Source: Sporohalobacter salinus
Lineage (GTDB): Bacteria; Bacillota; Halanaerobiia; Halobacteroidales; Acetohalobiaceae
Assembly (NCBI RefSeq): GCF_016908635.1
Contig: NZ_JAFBEG010000020.1
Coordinates: 1-48,899, forward strand
Direction of reading: 5' to 3'
DNA: 48,899 bases
Part shown: positions 1 to 8,260 of the stretch, piece by piece
Position numbering within the stretch: the first letter of the stretch is position 1
How the letters are laid out: every line of letters starts with the position of its first letter
Notes under the pieces: generated by a model
The model's database searches: none
The model's input: the letters and a program-made list of their open reading frames with translations, nothing else
Told to the model about the DNA's origin: nothing
Translations under genes and position numbers: made by a program

Positions 1-308
1 TCTTCTCCATAATCACTGGAAATAATAGCTTGTCCTGAAACAGGCACTTCCATCTTCAAGTTAAATGTTTTAGAATTACTAACATTAGATATATTATTTG
101 TCTTTGCTCCCTTAGAATTATATAAAGAAGATTTTCCATTCCAATTAGCCCCGGATTTCTTTTCTTTAAAGTAACTTTCATTTTCTTGCTGTTTTCTTTC
201 TTTTTCTTTTGATAATTGCTGTGAATCACTAATTTTATCATTAATATTAGCTGCCTGTTGATCAAAATCATGAGTATTTTCACTACTAATCTTAATTGAA
301 TCTACCAT
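1..308 (-). CDS. Hypothetical protein, N-terminal part (runs off window)
   Basis: This is the first 102 codons of a gene that leaves the window on the left. The ATG at 306-308 has a good ribosome-binding site (CCTCC on the plus strand, 316-320). The start is MVDSIKISSENTHDF. A hydrophilic stretch rich in Lys, Glu, Gln, Ser and Asn follows, with no signal peptide. The visible end (PVSGQAIISSDYG) faintly recalls the beginning of an M23/LytM peptidase domain, but that is only a guess. A consensus promoter at 499-527 probably drives it. Function not recognised. Confidence 0.75.
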   Translation of the reverse strand, partial: MVDSIKISSENTHDFDQQAANINDKISDSQQLSKEKERKQQENESYFKEKKSGANWNGKSSLYNSKGAKTNNISNVSNSKTFNLKMEVPVSGQAIISSDYGE

Positions 309-498
309 CTTTAATCCTCCTATTTCTATATGCTTTCTTTTTTTCCTCTTTTTATTGCTAGGTTAACTTTTATTTCCTTGTTTTAATACATTTTTCGTTT
401 AATTATCTCCTCCTTTCATTAAACTTCATATTAACTTTGATTAAATCAGTTTAAATATCTTCATTTTTAGGTTTTAATGCACTTATTTTCAATATTTT
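309..498 (-). other. Long untranslated leader with an orphan Shine-Dalgarno
   Basis: This is the transcribed leader, about 184 nt, between the promoter at 499-527 and the gene starting at 308. Around 408-416 it holds a strong ribosome-binding site (AAAGGAGGAG on the minus strand). No normal gene follows it, only tiny frames of six to seven codons ending near 385-400. It may be a leader peptide or a relic of a lost gene. No riboswitch fold was recognised. Confidence 0.35.
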
Positions 499-527
499 AG
501 TATAATATACACTTATCATTATATCAA
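499..527 (-). promoter_or_regulatory. Sigma-70-type promoter
   Basis: On the minus strand, TTGATA (522-527) and TATACT (499-504) are separated by exactly 17 bp, close to the vegetative consensus. It faces the partial gene at the left edge. Confidence 0.6.
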
Positions 528-632
528 TAATAATTTGGAATTTAATAATCAAACTTATAGAGAAGTTATAATTAAATTATTATCAATTCTGACTACTATA
601 ATTTTCGATTAGTCTTTAAATTATAATAAAAA

Positions 633-668
633 AATATAAAGTCCCGAAAAATTCCGAGACTTTATATT
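633..668 (-). terminator. Intrinsic terminator of the sulfate-assimilation operon
   Basis: On the minus strand, AATATAAAGTCTCG pairs with CGGGACTTTATATT (one G-U pair) around an eight-base loop. A run of T follows. It lies downstream of cysD and would end that operon. Confidence 0.75.
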
Positions 669-812
669 AATTAATTTACATAATATATTTGATATCAACT
701 AATAATCTACCAAAAATTATATTTTTACTATAATTTATATAGCAGATATTATTATATTGAAATCTTTATTTTTAGTCTGGATTTTGACTGTGTTCGTCTG
801 TGTCTAATTGTT

Positions 813-859
813 TTACATATAACCTTCCTTTCGTAGTTCCTCTAATCCTCATCCAGCCT
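813..859 (-). pseudogene. Decayed remnant of a second cysD C-terminus
   Basis: The minus strand at 813-848 encodes [11 protein letters not shown] then a stop, identical to the last 11 residues of the intact CysD at 925-1806. Most codons differ only at synonymous positions. Upstream, in a shifted frame (845-859), RLDED matches the acidic stretch before that tail in CysD. A stop and a frameshift break it. The synonymous divergence argues against a fresh duplication; it looks like the last piece of an older or foreign paralogue. Confidence 0.55.
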
Positions 860-924
860 AAAATCCAAGGCTGGCTGTGGTTAATGATATCATTATTCCT
901 TCAAGCAATTTAATTTACTAAATA

Positions 925-1806
925 TTACATATATCCCTCTTTGCGCAATTCTTCAAGGCCTCCGCCATCTTCTTCATCCTGTTTACGACCAGCCCGCTCA
1001 GCAATATTGGAAAATTTACCGCTTTCTAATTCGTCAATTATTTCTTGAGGGGTACTGGCTGTTGATTTTACTGGATCAGTACAAGGATTACAGCCTAATG
1101 ATCGATATCTAGTTCCATCTCCTTGATCAAAATAAAGTGACACCATCGGAATATTTTCCCGCTCAATATAACGCCAGACATCTACTTCTTTCCAATCTAA
1201 CAAAGGATGAATCCTTACATGAGTTCCCGGCGCAAAGTCTGTCTTATACTGGTTCCAAAACTCAGGTGGTTGATCCCCGAGATCCCAATCATTATTAGTA
1301 TCCCGCGGAGAAAAGTATCTCTCTTTAGAACGAGTACCTTCCTCATCAGCTCTAACGCCGACTATAACTCCTGTATACGGCTTTGGATTCTCTTCTAGTT
1401 CATATTTACCTGTATCATGATTCATTCTATATCTCGGCCAGGTACCATCTAAGGTATTTTTTAATGCTTCAGTCTTTAAATTCTTACAACATTCTAAACG
1501 AGTAGTATTTCCATTAGGAAATGTTTCATTATTTTTTAAAGCAGATTCATTCTGTCCATAAATCATATCTAACTCCCATTCTTTAGCTAATCTATCTCTA
1601 TGTTCAATCATTTCTGGAATTTTATAGTCAGTATCTATATGAACTAAAGGAAGCGGCACATGTCCAAAGAAGGCCTTTCTAGCCAACCATAATAATACAG
1701 TACTATCCTTACCAATCGACCATAACATAGATAAATTATTAAACTCACTATATGCTTCTCTAATAATATGAATACTCTTATTCTCTAATCGATCTATGTG
1801 ATCCAT
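925..1806 (-). CDS. cysD: Sulfate adenylyltransferase subunit 2 (ATP sulfurylase, PP-loop)
   Basis: 293 aa, full length for CysD. The family makes adenosine 5'-phosphosulfate (APS) from ATP and sulfate, normally with the GTPase subunit CysN. The PP-loop reads [20 protein letters not shown] (about residues 28-47), the CysD version of [43 protein letters not shown] and the tail [10 protein letters not shown] are typical of the family. It is the last gene of the operon, 32 bp after aprB, with SD AAGGAGG. No cysN or cysC follows; the next 600 bp hold only a terminator and a remnant, so any partner subunit must be encoded elsewhere. APS would pass to the AprBA-like reductase upstream. Confidence 0.88.
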   Translation of the reverse strand: MDHIDRLENKSIHIIREAYSEFNNLSMLWSIGKDSTVLLWLARKAFFGHVPLPLVHIDTDYKIPEMIEHRDRLAKEWELDMIYGQNESALKNNETFPNGNTTRLECCKNLKTEALKNTLDGTWPRYRMNHDTGKYELEENPKPYTGVIVGVRADEEGTRSKERYFSPRDTNNDWDLGDQPPEFWNQYKTDFAPGTHVRIHPLLDWKEVDVWRYIERENIPMVSLYFDQGDGTRYRSLGCNPCTDPVKSTASTPQEIIDELESGKFSNIAERAGRKQDEEDGGGLEELRKEGYM

Positions 1807-1838
1807 GAATTAAATTTCCTCCTTAAAATGACTTGTCA

Positions 1839-2174
1839 CTATAAATTCAAATTAAACTGTAATTTATTTTGAACCTTAAACTCCTCCACCGAACCATCTA
1901 CCTTCTTTAAAGTCCAAACTATCTCTCCATCTAAAACTTCTGCTTTTAATGTAGCCCCTCTACCTCCTATCTCTGCCGGTAAATACATCTCAATTGCTTG
2001 ACGTGGACATTCTTTAACACAAGCAGCACAATCCCAACAATCTGCTTTCTCTCTAACAACTGCTTTATTTTTTTCATTTTTATATAGTAAATTACCAGGA
2101 CAAACCTGCATACAATATGGTTCTTCTTTATTACCACATCCATTACATAAGTCCTTATCAATCCTGATTGTCAT
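1839..2174 (-). CDS. aprB: Adenylylsulfate reductase beta subunit (ferredoxin-like)
   Basis: 111 aa. Two Cys-rich clusters are visible: CNGCGNKEEPYCMQVCP near residues 10-26 and CWDCAACVKECP near 47-58. This is the AprB pattern of two [4Fe-4S] clusters that carry electrons to the FAD of AprA. The C-terminal part (MYLPAEIGGRGATLKAE and on) matches the AprB tail that wraps the alpha subunit. The start at 2174 overlaps the end of aprA by 17 bp, with SD GGAGGTGG inside aprA, so translation is probably coupled. Clostridia use such Apr-like pairs for assimilation as well as dissimilation; the neighbours here point to assimilation. Confidence 0.85.
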   Translation of the reverse strand: MTIRIDKDLCNGCGNKEEPYCMQVCPGNLLYKNEKNKAVVREKADCWDCAACVKECPRQAIEMYLPAEIGGRGATLKAEVLDGEIVWTLKKVDGSVEEFKVQNKLQFNLNL

Positions 2175-3852
2175 CTAACTTATCCACCTCCCCAAATACT
2201 CGTTCAACAATTTCAATCTTATCTGAATCTTTATCATAAATAGAATTAACAAACTTACCCCAATTTTCACCATCCTTTTTAGGATAATCAACTCTCTGCT
2301 GATAACCCTTCCAACGCGTTTCCTTTCTATATAGTAAATGTTCGACTAAGACCTGAGCCACCCAGGTCCGATCAATCACTTCATGTAGCTTTAACAGTTG
2401 ATGCTTATCTTCAGCCTTTGCTTTACTTAAATCCTGCTTAAACCTTACCAGTAATCGCCGAGCCTGCAATAATTTCTTTTCATAAATCCGATAATCAGTA
2501 CTTAATCCTCCAGCATATTCATCCATTATCTTCTGTAATCGTTCTTCTAATTCTTGAGCTTCAAATCCAGTCTCATTTGCAAGCGGAGCAAAGACCCGTC
2601 TAAACTCCTTAGCTATCAAGTCCTGATTTAGTTTAGTAAATTCAACTTCTTCAATATATTCTAGAGCACTCAAACCAGCAATTTCTCCTTCTACCATACA
2701 GCCAGTAGCATACTTTTTCGGCGCTCCTCCGGCCACATCTCCTGCTGCATATAATCCTTCAAGCGTTGTCTTACGATTCACATCAATCCAATAACCTGAT
2801 TGGGAATGTCCTCCCACAATATAAGGTTCAGTGCCATATATCTCTATTGGTTCTTCCTGGGGTTCTCTCTCTTCATTAGCCCACTTTAGAACAATATCCG
2901 GCGACATATTTAGAAAGGATGTTTTTAACCTTTCCCCTTCTTTATCACTGAGATGAGTAGTATCTAAATAACAAGGACCATTCCCGGCTCGATTCTCTTC
3001 TACAGTAGCATATAACCTAAAAGATGTGGTATTCTGTTTATAATTCTGTTGATACTCTACTCCTTGCGCATTAACCTGTTTAGCATCAAAACCTTGAACT
3101 AATGTTCCCGTTGGTGCAATTACATCCTTAGTCCGTAAAGCAATAAACCGCATCTCAAAAGTAGTCATCTCTGCACCAGCTCTAATTCCCATTGCATAAC
3201 CAGCTCCAGTATTAAAGGGAGGATACCACATTTTGTGGCGGGCTTTCCCAGAATTATTAGGCCTATAAATCCCAGATGCACCACCAGTAGCAACAACAAC
3301 TGCTTTAGCCTGAATAATATAGAACTTATTCTCTCTAATAGAAAAACCAAAAGCACCACAAACTTTATCATCTACTACTATATAATTAGTAATATTAACT
3401 CTATTTAATACATCTACACCACTTCTCTCTACTACTTTAGCCATAATTGGTTTAATATGCTCTCCATTAATCTTAACACTACGGTCACCTTTAGGAACAT
3501 AATTACCTACTTCATCCTTTAAAAAAGGTACCCCCCAGTCTTCAAGCCTAACTGCAGCTTCATTTACCCCTTTAGCTATAGTATAAATTAAATCATCTCT
3601 AACTAAACCTTCAGAGTCCTCTTTAATATATTCAACAAAGCTTTCCGGTGTTACACCTGGATTTAAATAAGCATTAAGAGCACTAATTCCTGCTCCTAGA
3701 CAACCACTACGCTTAATATTAGCTTTATCTACAATTAATACATCTCTATTAGGCGCTTCTTCTTTAGCTCTGACTCCTGCATAACACCCAGCAGCTCCTC
3801 CCCCAATAATCAATATATCAGTTTTTAAGTTTACTATTTCAGTCTCTCCCAT
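2158..3852 (-). CDS. aprA: Adenylylsulfate reductase alpha subunit (FAD)
   Basis: 564 aa from ATG 3852, chosen over a GTG three codons upstream because AGGTGA lies five bases before it. The N-terminal FAD motif is DILIIGGGAAGCYAGVRAKE. The segment HKMWYPPFNTGAGYAMGIRA, then EMTTFEMRFIALRTKD, matches the AprA substrate region, keeping a Trp and an Arg equivalent to the APS-binding residues. The fumarate reductase/succinate dehydrogenase flavoprotein-type C-terminal helical domain is present. It reduces APS to sulfite plus AMP in the cytoplasm. The order DUF2061-aprA-aprB-cysD after a sulfite reductase shows an assimilatory sulfate pathway. Aspartate oxidase-type flavoproteins are an alternative family, but the aprB partner makes Apr far more likely. 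Confidence 0.87.
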   Translation of the reverse strand: MGETEIVNLKTDILIIGGGAAGCYAGVRAKEEAPNRDVLIVDKANIKRSGCLGAGISALNAYLNPGVTPESFVEYIKEDSEGLVRDDLIYTIAKGVNEAAVRLEDWGVPFLKDEVGNYVPKGDRSVKINGEHIKPIMAKVVERSGVDVLNRVNITNYIVVDDKVCGAFGFSIRENKFYIIQAKAVVVATGGASGIYRPNNSGKARHKMWYPPFNTGAGYAMGIRAGAEMTTFEMRFIALRTKDVIAPTGTLVQGFDAKQVNAQGVEYQQNYKQNTTSFRLYATVEENRAGNGPCYLDTTHLSDKEGERLKTSFLNMSPDIVLKWANEEREPQEEPIEIYGTEPYIVGGHSQSGYWIDVNRKTTLEGLYAAGDVAGGAPKKYATGCMVEGEIAGLSALEYIEEVEFTKLNQDLIAKEFRRVFAPLANETGFEAQELEERLQKIMDEYAGGLSTDYRIYEKKLLQARRLLVRFKQDLSKAKAEDKHQLLKLHEVIDRTWVAQVLVEHLLYRKETRWKGYQQRVDYPKKDGENWGKFVNSIYDKDSDKIEIVERVFGEVDKLDDNQD

Positions 3853-3916
3853 TGCAATCACCTAAACTTTTTTAATTTACTTTGTTAAATAGATTTACAT
3901 CTGCAAATGTAAACTA

Positions 3917-4111
3917 TTAACCGTTAACTGTTAACTCGTAATTATCCCAAGCAATTTCATGAAGATAATAAATTATCGATTTAGCAATGACTTCAATTGC
4001 AACTGCCGAACCTGCTAATTCCAACTGACCCGTTAAGAAATAAACTATCAATAATGTTGTTGTAGTAGCAATGATTCTCCAAGTAACAGTCTTACAGAGC
4101 TTTTCCTTCAT
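3917..4111 (-). CDS. DUF2061 small membrane protein
   Basis: 64 aa from ATG 4111 (SD GGGGGAG nine bases upstream; a GTG six codons earlier is less likely). The segment KTVTWRIIATTTTLLIVYFL and the YYLHEIAWD motif are typical of DUF2061, a two-helix membrane family. It often sits next to cysD, cysC or apr genes in bacteria. Its role in sulfate assimilation is unknown; help with sulfate entry is only a guess. The last residues (ELTVNG) come from a short GTTAAC repeat that ends the gene. Confidence 0.8.
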   Translation of the reverse strand: MKEKLCKTVTWRIIATTTTLLIVYFLTGQLELAGSAVAIEVIAKSIIYYLHEIAWDNYELTVNG

Positions 4112-4231
4112 CAAATACAACTCCCCCACTATTAAACCTGTGCTATCTTCTATTCTGAATAAATTAGTACTCTAACCATAGTATAAAATTAGAATTTTTT
4201 ATTTTATCATCAATTTTCAATTAGAAACAGT

Positions 4232-6577
4232 TTACTTGCCTTTTTTTACTGTTAAAATATAGTAGCCTTCTTCTGTCTGCTCTTGTTCTAGTATTTCATG
4301 CCCTTCTTCAGCTAAACTCTGCGGAACATTTTGAATTGGCTCTCCAGGATCAAGATAAATTTCTAACACTTCTCCTGCCTCTAAAGGAGAAATGGCTACT
4401 TTAGCTTTAACAAAATTCATCGGACATTTTACCCCTCGCAAATCTGCTAATTTAGTTTCTGCATCATTTTGACTACCAGCCTTATCATTATCTTCATTTT
4501 GCTGATCTAATTCATCTAAATCAAACTCTAATTTGGAATTTAAAGAATTAAATAACTCTTCTACTCGCTGAATTAATTCTTTAATTTCTTGTTGATAATC
4601 AACTAAACTATCAATGTCACCTAATTTATAATCAAAAGCAGCATCTAATAAATCAGCTTTAGACTTATCTACTAAATCTTTATCGATAAACTCGGATTTA
4701 AAAGATGATAAAATAACTCGATCTTTTTCAGTATCTATACCTCTCACTATCAATAAAGCTCGAGCAGCATTAACTATCGCTTGATATAATTCTTCATCAT
4801 CATTTTCTTGCCGACCAGTTTGATAATTATCATTAGCAGTATCAATATCGAGTTCAATAATATCCATTACTCCAGTTCCACATTCTCCTGGGCCGCGACC
4901 TGCTAAAGAAAAGTCTTCATTAGAACCCCAATCTTGATATATATTAGAATTTTGCTCATAACTAGGAATTTCAGTAAATTGTTTAGCTACCTTCACTACT
5001 TCTTCTCGGCCTCCTTGGGCCAAATAAGCATTAAAGTCTCCAGTATAATCAGCCTTTTCTGATAACTGCTGAGCCAATTCAACTAAGAAATCAGGGATTC
5101 TTTTAGCTGGTAAATCAATTACTTTCTCACCATATCTACTTTCATCTTCTGCAACATTACCACCAACTAATAAAGAATAATGTGGAACAAGCCGGTCATC
5201 AAATCTTTTTGCTTTTCCTTCAAAACCAATTTTACCAATCAGATGCTGTCCACAACAGTTAGGACAACCACTAATATAAATTTGTGGTAATAAACTCTGT
5301 AATTTTTTATCCAATTGAGACAGTTGATCTCTAACAGCCTCAGCTAAATTAGGAGATAAGCACAAACCTAAGCGGCAAGTTGACGCTCCTTTACATGCAA
5401 TCGGCATTGTAGCTACATTAGGTACTAATAGTTGTTCATTAACTCCCTTAATCTCAGCAATTAAATCATCCAAATTCTCAGCTTTAACTCCTCTAATTAA
5501 TAAACCTTGCTTATTGGTAGTTCTTAGAGAAATTTGTTCACTTGACAGCAAACTCAATAATTCCTCTAATTCTTGATAAGTAATATCTCCTTCTGGCGGT
5601 CTCAATTCTACAGAATAATAACCTGGTTTTGCTTCAGGATAAATATAATCAACCTCTAAATTTTGTTTTCTATCCTTTGCTCCTGACCTTGGTTCTTGAT
5701 AATAATAAATTTCCTCTGTATCAATTCCCTCTTCCAATACTTCTTTCAAATATTTTTTATATTTAGCCACAAATTCTTCGTCACCTAATCTTTTACGCAC
5801 AAATCTCAATCTAGCCTGATGTTTATTACTTCTATCACCATAATCATCAAAAAATCTTTTTATTGCTTCTGCTACATGAAACACTTTATCAGCAGCAATA
5901 AACTCTTCTAATAACAAAGCAATTTCAGGATCATTACCCATACCGCCAGCAGCATAAACTTTAAATCCTTGTCTCCCATCTTTTTCCTTAGCTATAAAAC
6001 CTAAATCATTAATTGTAGCTAAACCTTTATCTTGAGCAGTAGAAGAAAAAGCAATTTTATATTTACGCGGTAAATTAAAAGAAGAACGAGTTCTAATTAA
6101 ATATTCAGTTAAAGCCAAGGAATAAGGTGTTGTATCAAATTTTTCTTGCGGATTAACTCCAGCTCGAGGAGAATTCATAATATTTCTAACTGTATTACCA
6201 CCCCCGCCGCGAGGACTAAGACCTACTTCCAATAGTTTATACAAAATCTGAGGAGTATCTTCCATATTCACCTGATGAATTTGAATATCTTGTCTAGTGG
6301 TAAAATGTAAATATTCAGCTCCATATTCTCTACTTAGATCATTTAACACCTCAAGTTGCTCTTTAGTAATTACTCCTCCTGGTGCTCTAACTCTAATCAT
6401 ATATTTTTCTGCACCTTCAGTTTGACCTCGCTGCCCATAAACTCCCATCGGTACTCGATAGCCTTTAAATCTTACCGGGTCAAGATTACCATTTAAAAAA
6501 CGTTCTACTTCTTGCTCATACTTCTTAGTATCTTCTTTAATTGTCTCTGGAATTCTAAATTGCGGCCTATCTGCCAT
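4232..6577 (-). CDS. Sulfite reductase hemoprotein fused to a TusA-like domain
   Basis: 781 aa from ATG 6577 (SD GGAAGGTGAG). Residues 1 to about 570 form a nitrite/sulfite reductase. The siroheme-[4Fe-4S] ligands are ACKGASTC and GCPNCCGQH, and the N-terminal ferredoxin-like halves are complete. A helical segment of about 100 residues follows, then an Asp/Glu/Gln linker. The last 75 residues are a TusA-like domain with LRGVKCPMNFVKAK; its Cys is the likely sulfur carrier. Joining the sulfide producer to a sulfur carrier suggests that reduced sulfur is passed on as a persulfide rather than released. The ThiS, E1 and JAMM genes just upstream fit this. It could also reduce nitrite, but the apr/cysD context favours sulfite. 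Confidence 0.88.
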   Translation of the reverse strand: MADRPQFRIPETIKEDTKKYEQEVERFLNGNLDPVRFKGYRVPMGVYGQRGQTEGAEKYMIRVRAPGGVITKEQLEVLNDLSREYGAEYLHFTTRQDIQIHQVNMEDTPQILYKLLEVGLSPRGGGGNTVRNIMNSPRAGVNPQEKFDTTPYSLALTEYLIRTRSSFNLPRKYKIAFSSTAQDKGLATINDLGFIAKEKDGRQGFKVYAAGGMGNDPEIALLLEEFIAADKVFHVAEAIKRFFDDYGDRSNKHQARLRFVRKRLGDEEFVAKYKKYLKEVLEEGIDTEEIYYYQEPRSGAKDRKQNLEVDYIYPEAKPGYYSVELRPPEGDITYQELEELLSLLSSEQISLRTTNKQGLLIRGVKAENLDDLIAEIKGVNEQLLVPNVATMPIACKGASTCRLGLCLSPNLAEAVRDQLSQLDKKLQSLLPQIYISGCPNCCGQHLIGKIGFEGKAKRFDDRLVPHYSLLVGGNVAEDESRYGEKVIDLPAKRIPDFLVELAQQLSEKADYTGDFNAYLAQGGREEVVKVAKQFTEIPSYEQNSNIYQDWGSNEDFSLAGRGPGECGTGVMDIIELDIDTANDNYQTGRQENDDEELYQAIVNAARALLIVRGIDTEKDRVILSSFKSEFIDKDLVDKSKADLLDAAFDYKLGDIDSLVDYQQEIKELIQRVEELFNSLNSKLEFDLDELDQQNEDNDKAGSQNDAETKLADLRGVKCPMNFVKAKVAISPLEAGEVLEIYLDPGEPIQNVPQSLAEEGHEILEQEQTEEGYYILTVKKGK

Positions 6578-6724
6578 TAATCTCACCTTCCTTGGTTAAT
6601 TTCAGTTTACGGTTACAACCATAAAAACAAGCCCTCTATCCCCTTGGTGAATTCAATGGTTTGATCTTCAACTTTCCCTACAAGTCTTATCAGACTTTTC
6701 GTGTGAAAAAACATCCACCATCAA

Positions 6725-7147
6725 CTATACACTGTCAACTATTTCAAGCTCTATTTCTGTTACATGTTGTTGGTCCATGATTTCAAATGCCTTTAACACC
6801 GGCTCCTCATCCTTTAATGAAAGAATAAAATAAATCTTATCCTCGTCATAAGCCAATCTTTTATCTTCTTTTGAAGGTCTAGAAGGAGTATAAGGATGGG
6901 AATGATAATTACCAATCAATTCATAATCCTTAGCTCGAATTTCCTTGACCACAGCAAATTGTTCTTCTGGATTCATGGAAAAATGTTCTGCTGAATCATC
7001 AACATTAGTCATCGGAAACGCTTCGGTAATTTCTATTTCATCTTCCCTTTTTAAACCTGCCATTAAACCACAGGCTTCTTTAGGAAATTCATCTTCAGCT
7101 TGCTTTAAAATCTTATGATACTCCTGTTCAGATAGCTTGATAATCAT
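6725..7147 (-). CDS. JAMM/Mov34 (M67) metallopeptidase, Mec/HcyD-like
   Basis: 140 aa. The zinc motif HSHPYTPSRPSKED (HxH-x7-S-x2-D) is intact near residue 83, and the catalytic Glu lies in KEACGLM near residue 25. Known relatives process ubiquitin-like sulfur carriers. Mec+ of Mycobacterium releases cysteine from CysO. HcyD of Wolinella removes the residue that masks the diglycine of HcyS. The gene overlaps the E1 gene by 4 bp (ATGA), and the ThiS-like protein here ends GGGAND, so trimming that tail is the likely job. The coding end and following bases fall in a GTTGAC-type short repeat. Confidence 0.85.
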   Translation of the reverse strand: MIIKLSEQEYHKILKQAEDEFPKEACGLMAGLKREDEIEITEAFPMTNVDDSAEHFSMNPEEQFAVVKEIRAKDYELIGNYHSHPYTPSRPSKEDKRLAYDEDKIYFILSLKDEEPVLKAFEIMDQQHVTEIELEIVDSV

Positions 7148-7950
7148 AGTTCACAACCACCTTGTTCATAATCTATTAATTCAGTAATCTCTGGGTCTTC
7201 ACTACAAATTTTACAGCTATCTCGTTTATTAATATCAACTTTCCTAAAATCCATCTTTAATGCATCATAAGTCAATAATTTTCCTGTTAATAGTTCTCCT
7301 TTGCCCAGAATATACTTAATTGCTTCCGCAGCTTGAATAGTTCCAATCACACCGCCCATTACTCCAATAACTCCTGCCTCTTTACAAGACGGGACAACAT
7401 CAGGTTTTGGTGGCTCAGGAAAAGCACAACGATAACAAGCGGAATCTTCTTCAGGCACTACTGTCATAGTCTGACCGCTGAATTTAATAATTCCCGCATG
7501 AGAAAAAGGTTTATCTTCCATCACACAGGCATCATTGATTAAAAATTTAGCCGGAAAATTATCAGTACCATCAATAATAAAATCATAGTCTGCAATTACT
7601 TCTTTGATATTTTCAGAATATAAGTAATTAGGGTAAGTTTGTACCTTCACATCAGGATTCATACTATTTATCTTTTCTTTTGATGATTCTACTTTTAGTT
7701 TTCCTACATCAGAAGTATGATGTAATATTTGGCGTTGTAAATTAGATAATTCCACCTGATCGGCATCAACTAAGCCTATTTTACCTACTCCGGCTGCTGC
7801 TAAAAATTGAGCAGCCGGAGTACCTAAACCTCCAGTTCCAATAACAAGTACTGCTGAATCTAACAATTTCTGTTGACCTTCAACACCAACATCCTCTAAA
7901 ATAATATGTCTAGAGTACCTTTCCAGTTGTGCTTCAGTGAAATCAATCAT
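7144..7950 (-). CDS. ThiF/MoeB/HesA-type E1 enzyme (carrier adenylyltransferase)
   Basis: 268 aa, starting MIDFTEAQLERYSRHI at 7950. The start overlaps the last 8 bp of the ThiS gene, and SD GGCGGTGG lies in the GGG codons of that gene. The ATP loop is VLVIGTGGLGTPAAQFL. R/N/Q residues follow in LSNLQRQILH, and IDGTDNFPAKFLIND is the catalytic-site region. Two zinc Cys pairs are CYRC and CKIC. It adenylates the C-terminal Gly of a ThiS/MoaD-like carrier so a thiocarboxylate can form. No molybdopterin or thiamine genes are nearby, so sulfur transfer to cysteine is the likely role, as with HcyF or MoeZ. Confidence 0.88.
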   Translation of the reverse strand: MIDFTEAQLERYSRHIILEDVGVEGQQKLLDSAVLVIGTGGLGTPAAQFLAAAGVGKIGLVDADQVELSNLQRQILHHTSDVGKLKVESSKEKINSMNPDVKVQTYPNYLYSENIKEVIADYDFIIDGTDNFPAKFLINDACVMEDKPFSHAGIIKFSGQTMTVVPEEDSACYRCAFPEPPKPDVVPSCKEAGVIGVMGGVIGTIQAAEAIKYILGKGELLTGKLLTYDALKMDFRKVDINKRDSCKICSEDPEITELIDYEQGGCEL

Positions 7951-8155
7951 TAGCACCACCGCCCATAAAATATAGAAACTCCACTTCATCTCCTGAGTGT
8001 AAAACTTTCGTTTCAAACTGCTCTTTAGGCAAGATTTCTCCATTTAACTCTACCGAAACCATCTCCGGCATATCAACATCCTCTTTTTTTAACAATTCTA
8101 CTACTGTTATTTCCTCTTTTAATTCTACCGGTTTACCATTAACTTTGATTTGCAT
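7943..8155 (-). CDS. ThiS/MoaD-like sulfur carrier with a masked diglycine
   Basis: 70 aa, beta-grasp fold by sequence (IKVNGKPVELKEEITVVELL, then VSVELNGEIL, then SGDEVEFLYFMGGG). Functional ThiS, MoaD and CysO end in Gly-Gly. Here three residues, AND, follow GGG, so the carrier must be trimmed before it can be adenylated. The JAMM peptidase two genes downstream is the obvious processor, as HcyD is for HcyS. Start ATG 8155 with SD AGGGGGG. Placed between cysK1 and the E1 gene, it probably carries sulfide as a thiocarboxylate to the cysteine synthase. Confidence 0.87.
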   Translation of the reverse strand: MQIKVNGKPVELKEEITVVELLKKEDVDMPEMVSVELNGEILPKEQFETKVLHSGDEVEFLYFMGGGAND

Positions 8156-8203
8156 TATAGCCCCCCTACTAAATAGTGCTTATAACTGCTATACTAATTT
8201 ATT

Positions 8204-8220
8204 CCGATGAGTTTACTCGG
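8204..8220. promoter_or_regulatory. Rrf2-type operator-like palindrome before thiS
   Basis: CCGATGAGTTTACTCGG, with a GAGT-TT-ACTC core, resembles the cysK operators at 9210-9226 and 20489-20505 in length and in the TTTACT..GG half. It lies in the gap between cysK1 and thiS, so thiS may have its own regulated promoter (TATATT at 8224-8229 could be a -10). Weaker than the other two. Confidence 0.4.
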
Positions 8221-8260
8221 GATTAATATAAAAAAACACTATTCTTTTAACTAACTACTA

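Noticed and set aside
3901-3940. The GTTAAC repeats as a CRISPR array.
   Set aside because: Units are 6-8 bases without spacers, and no cas gene is present.
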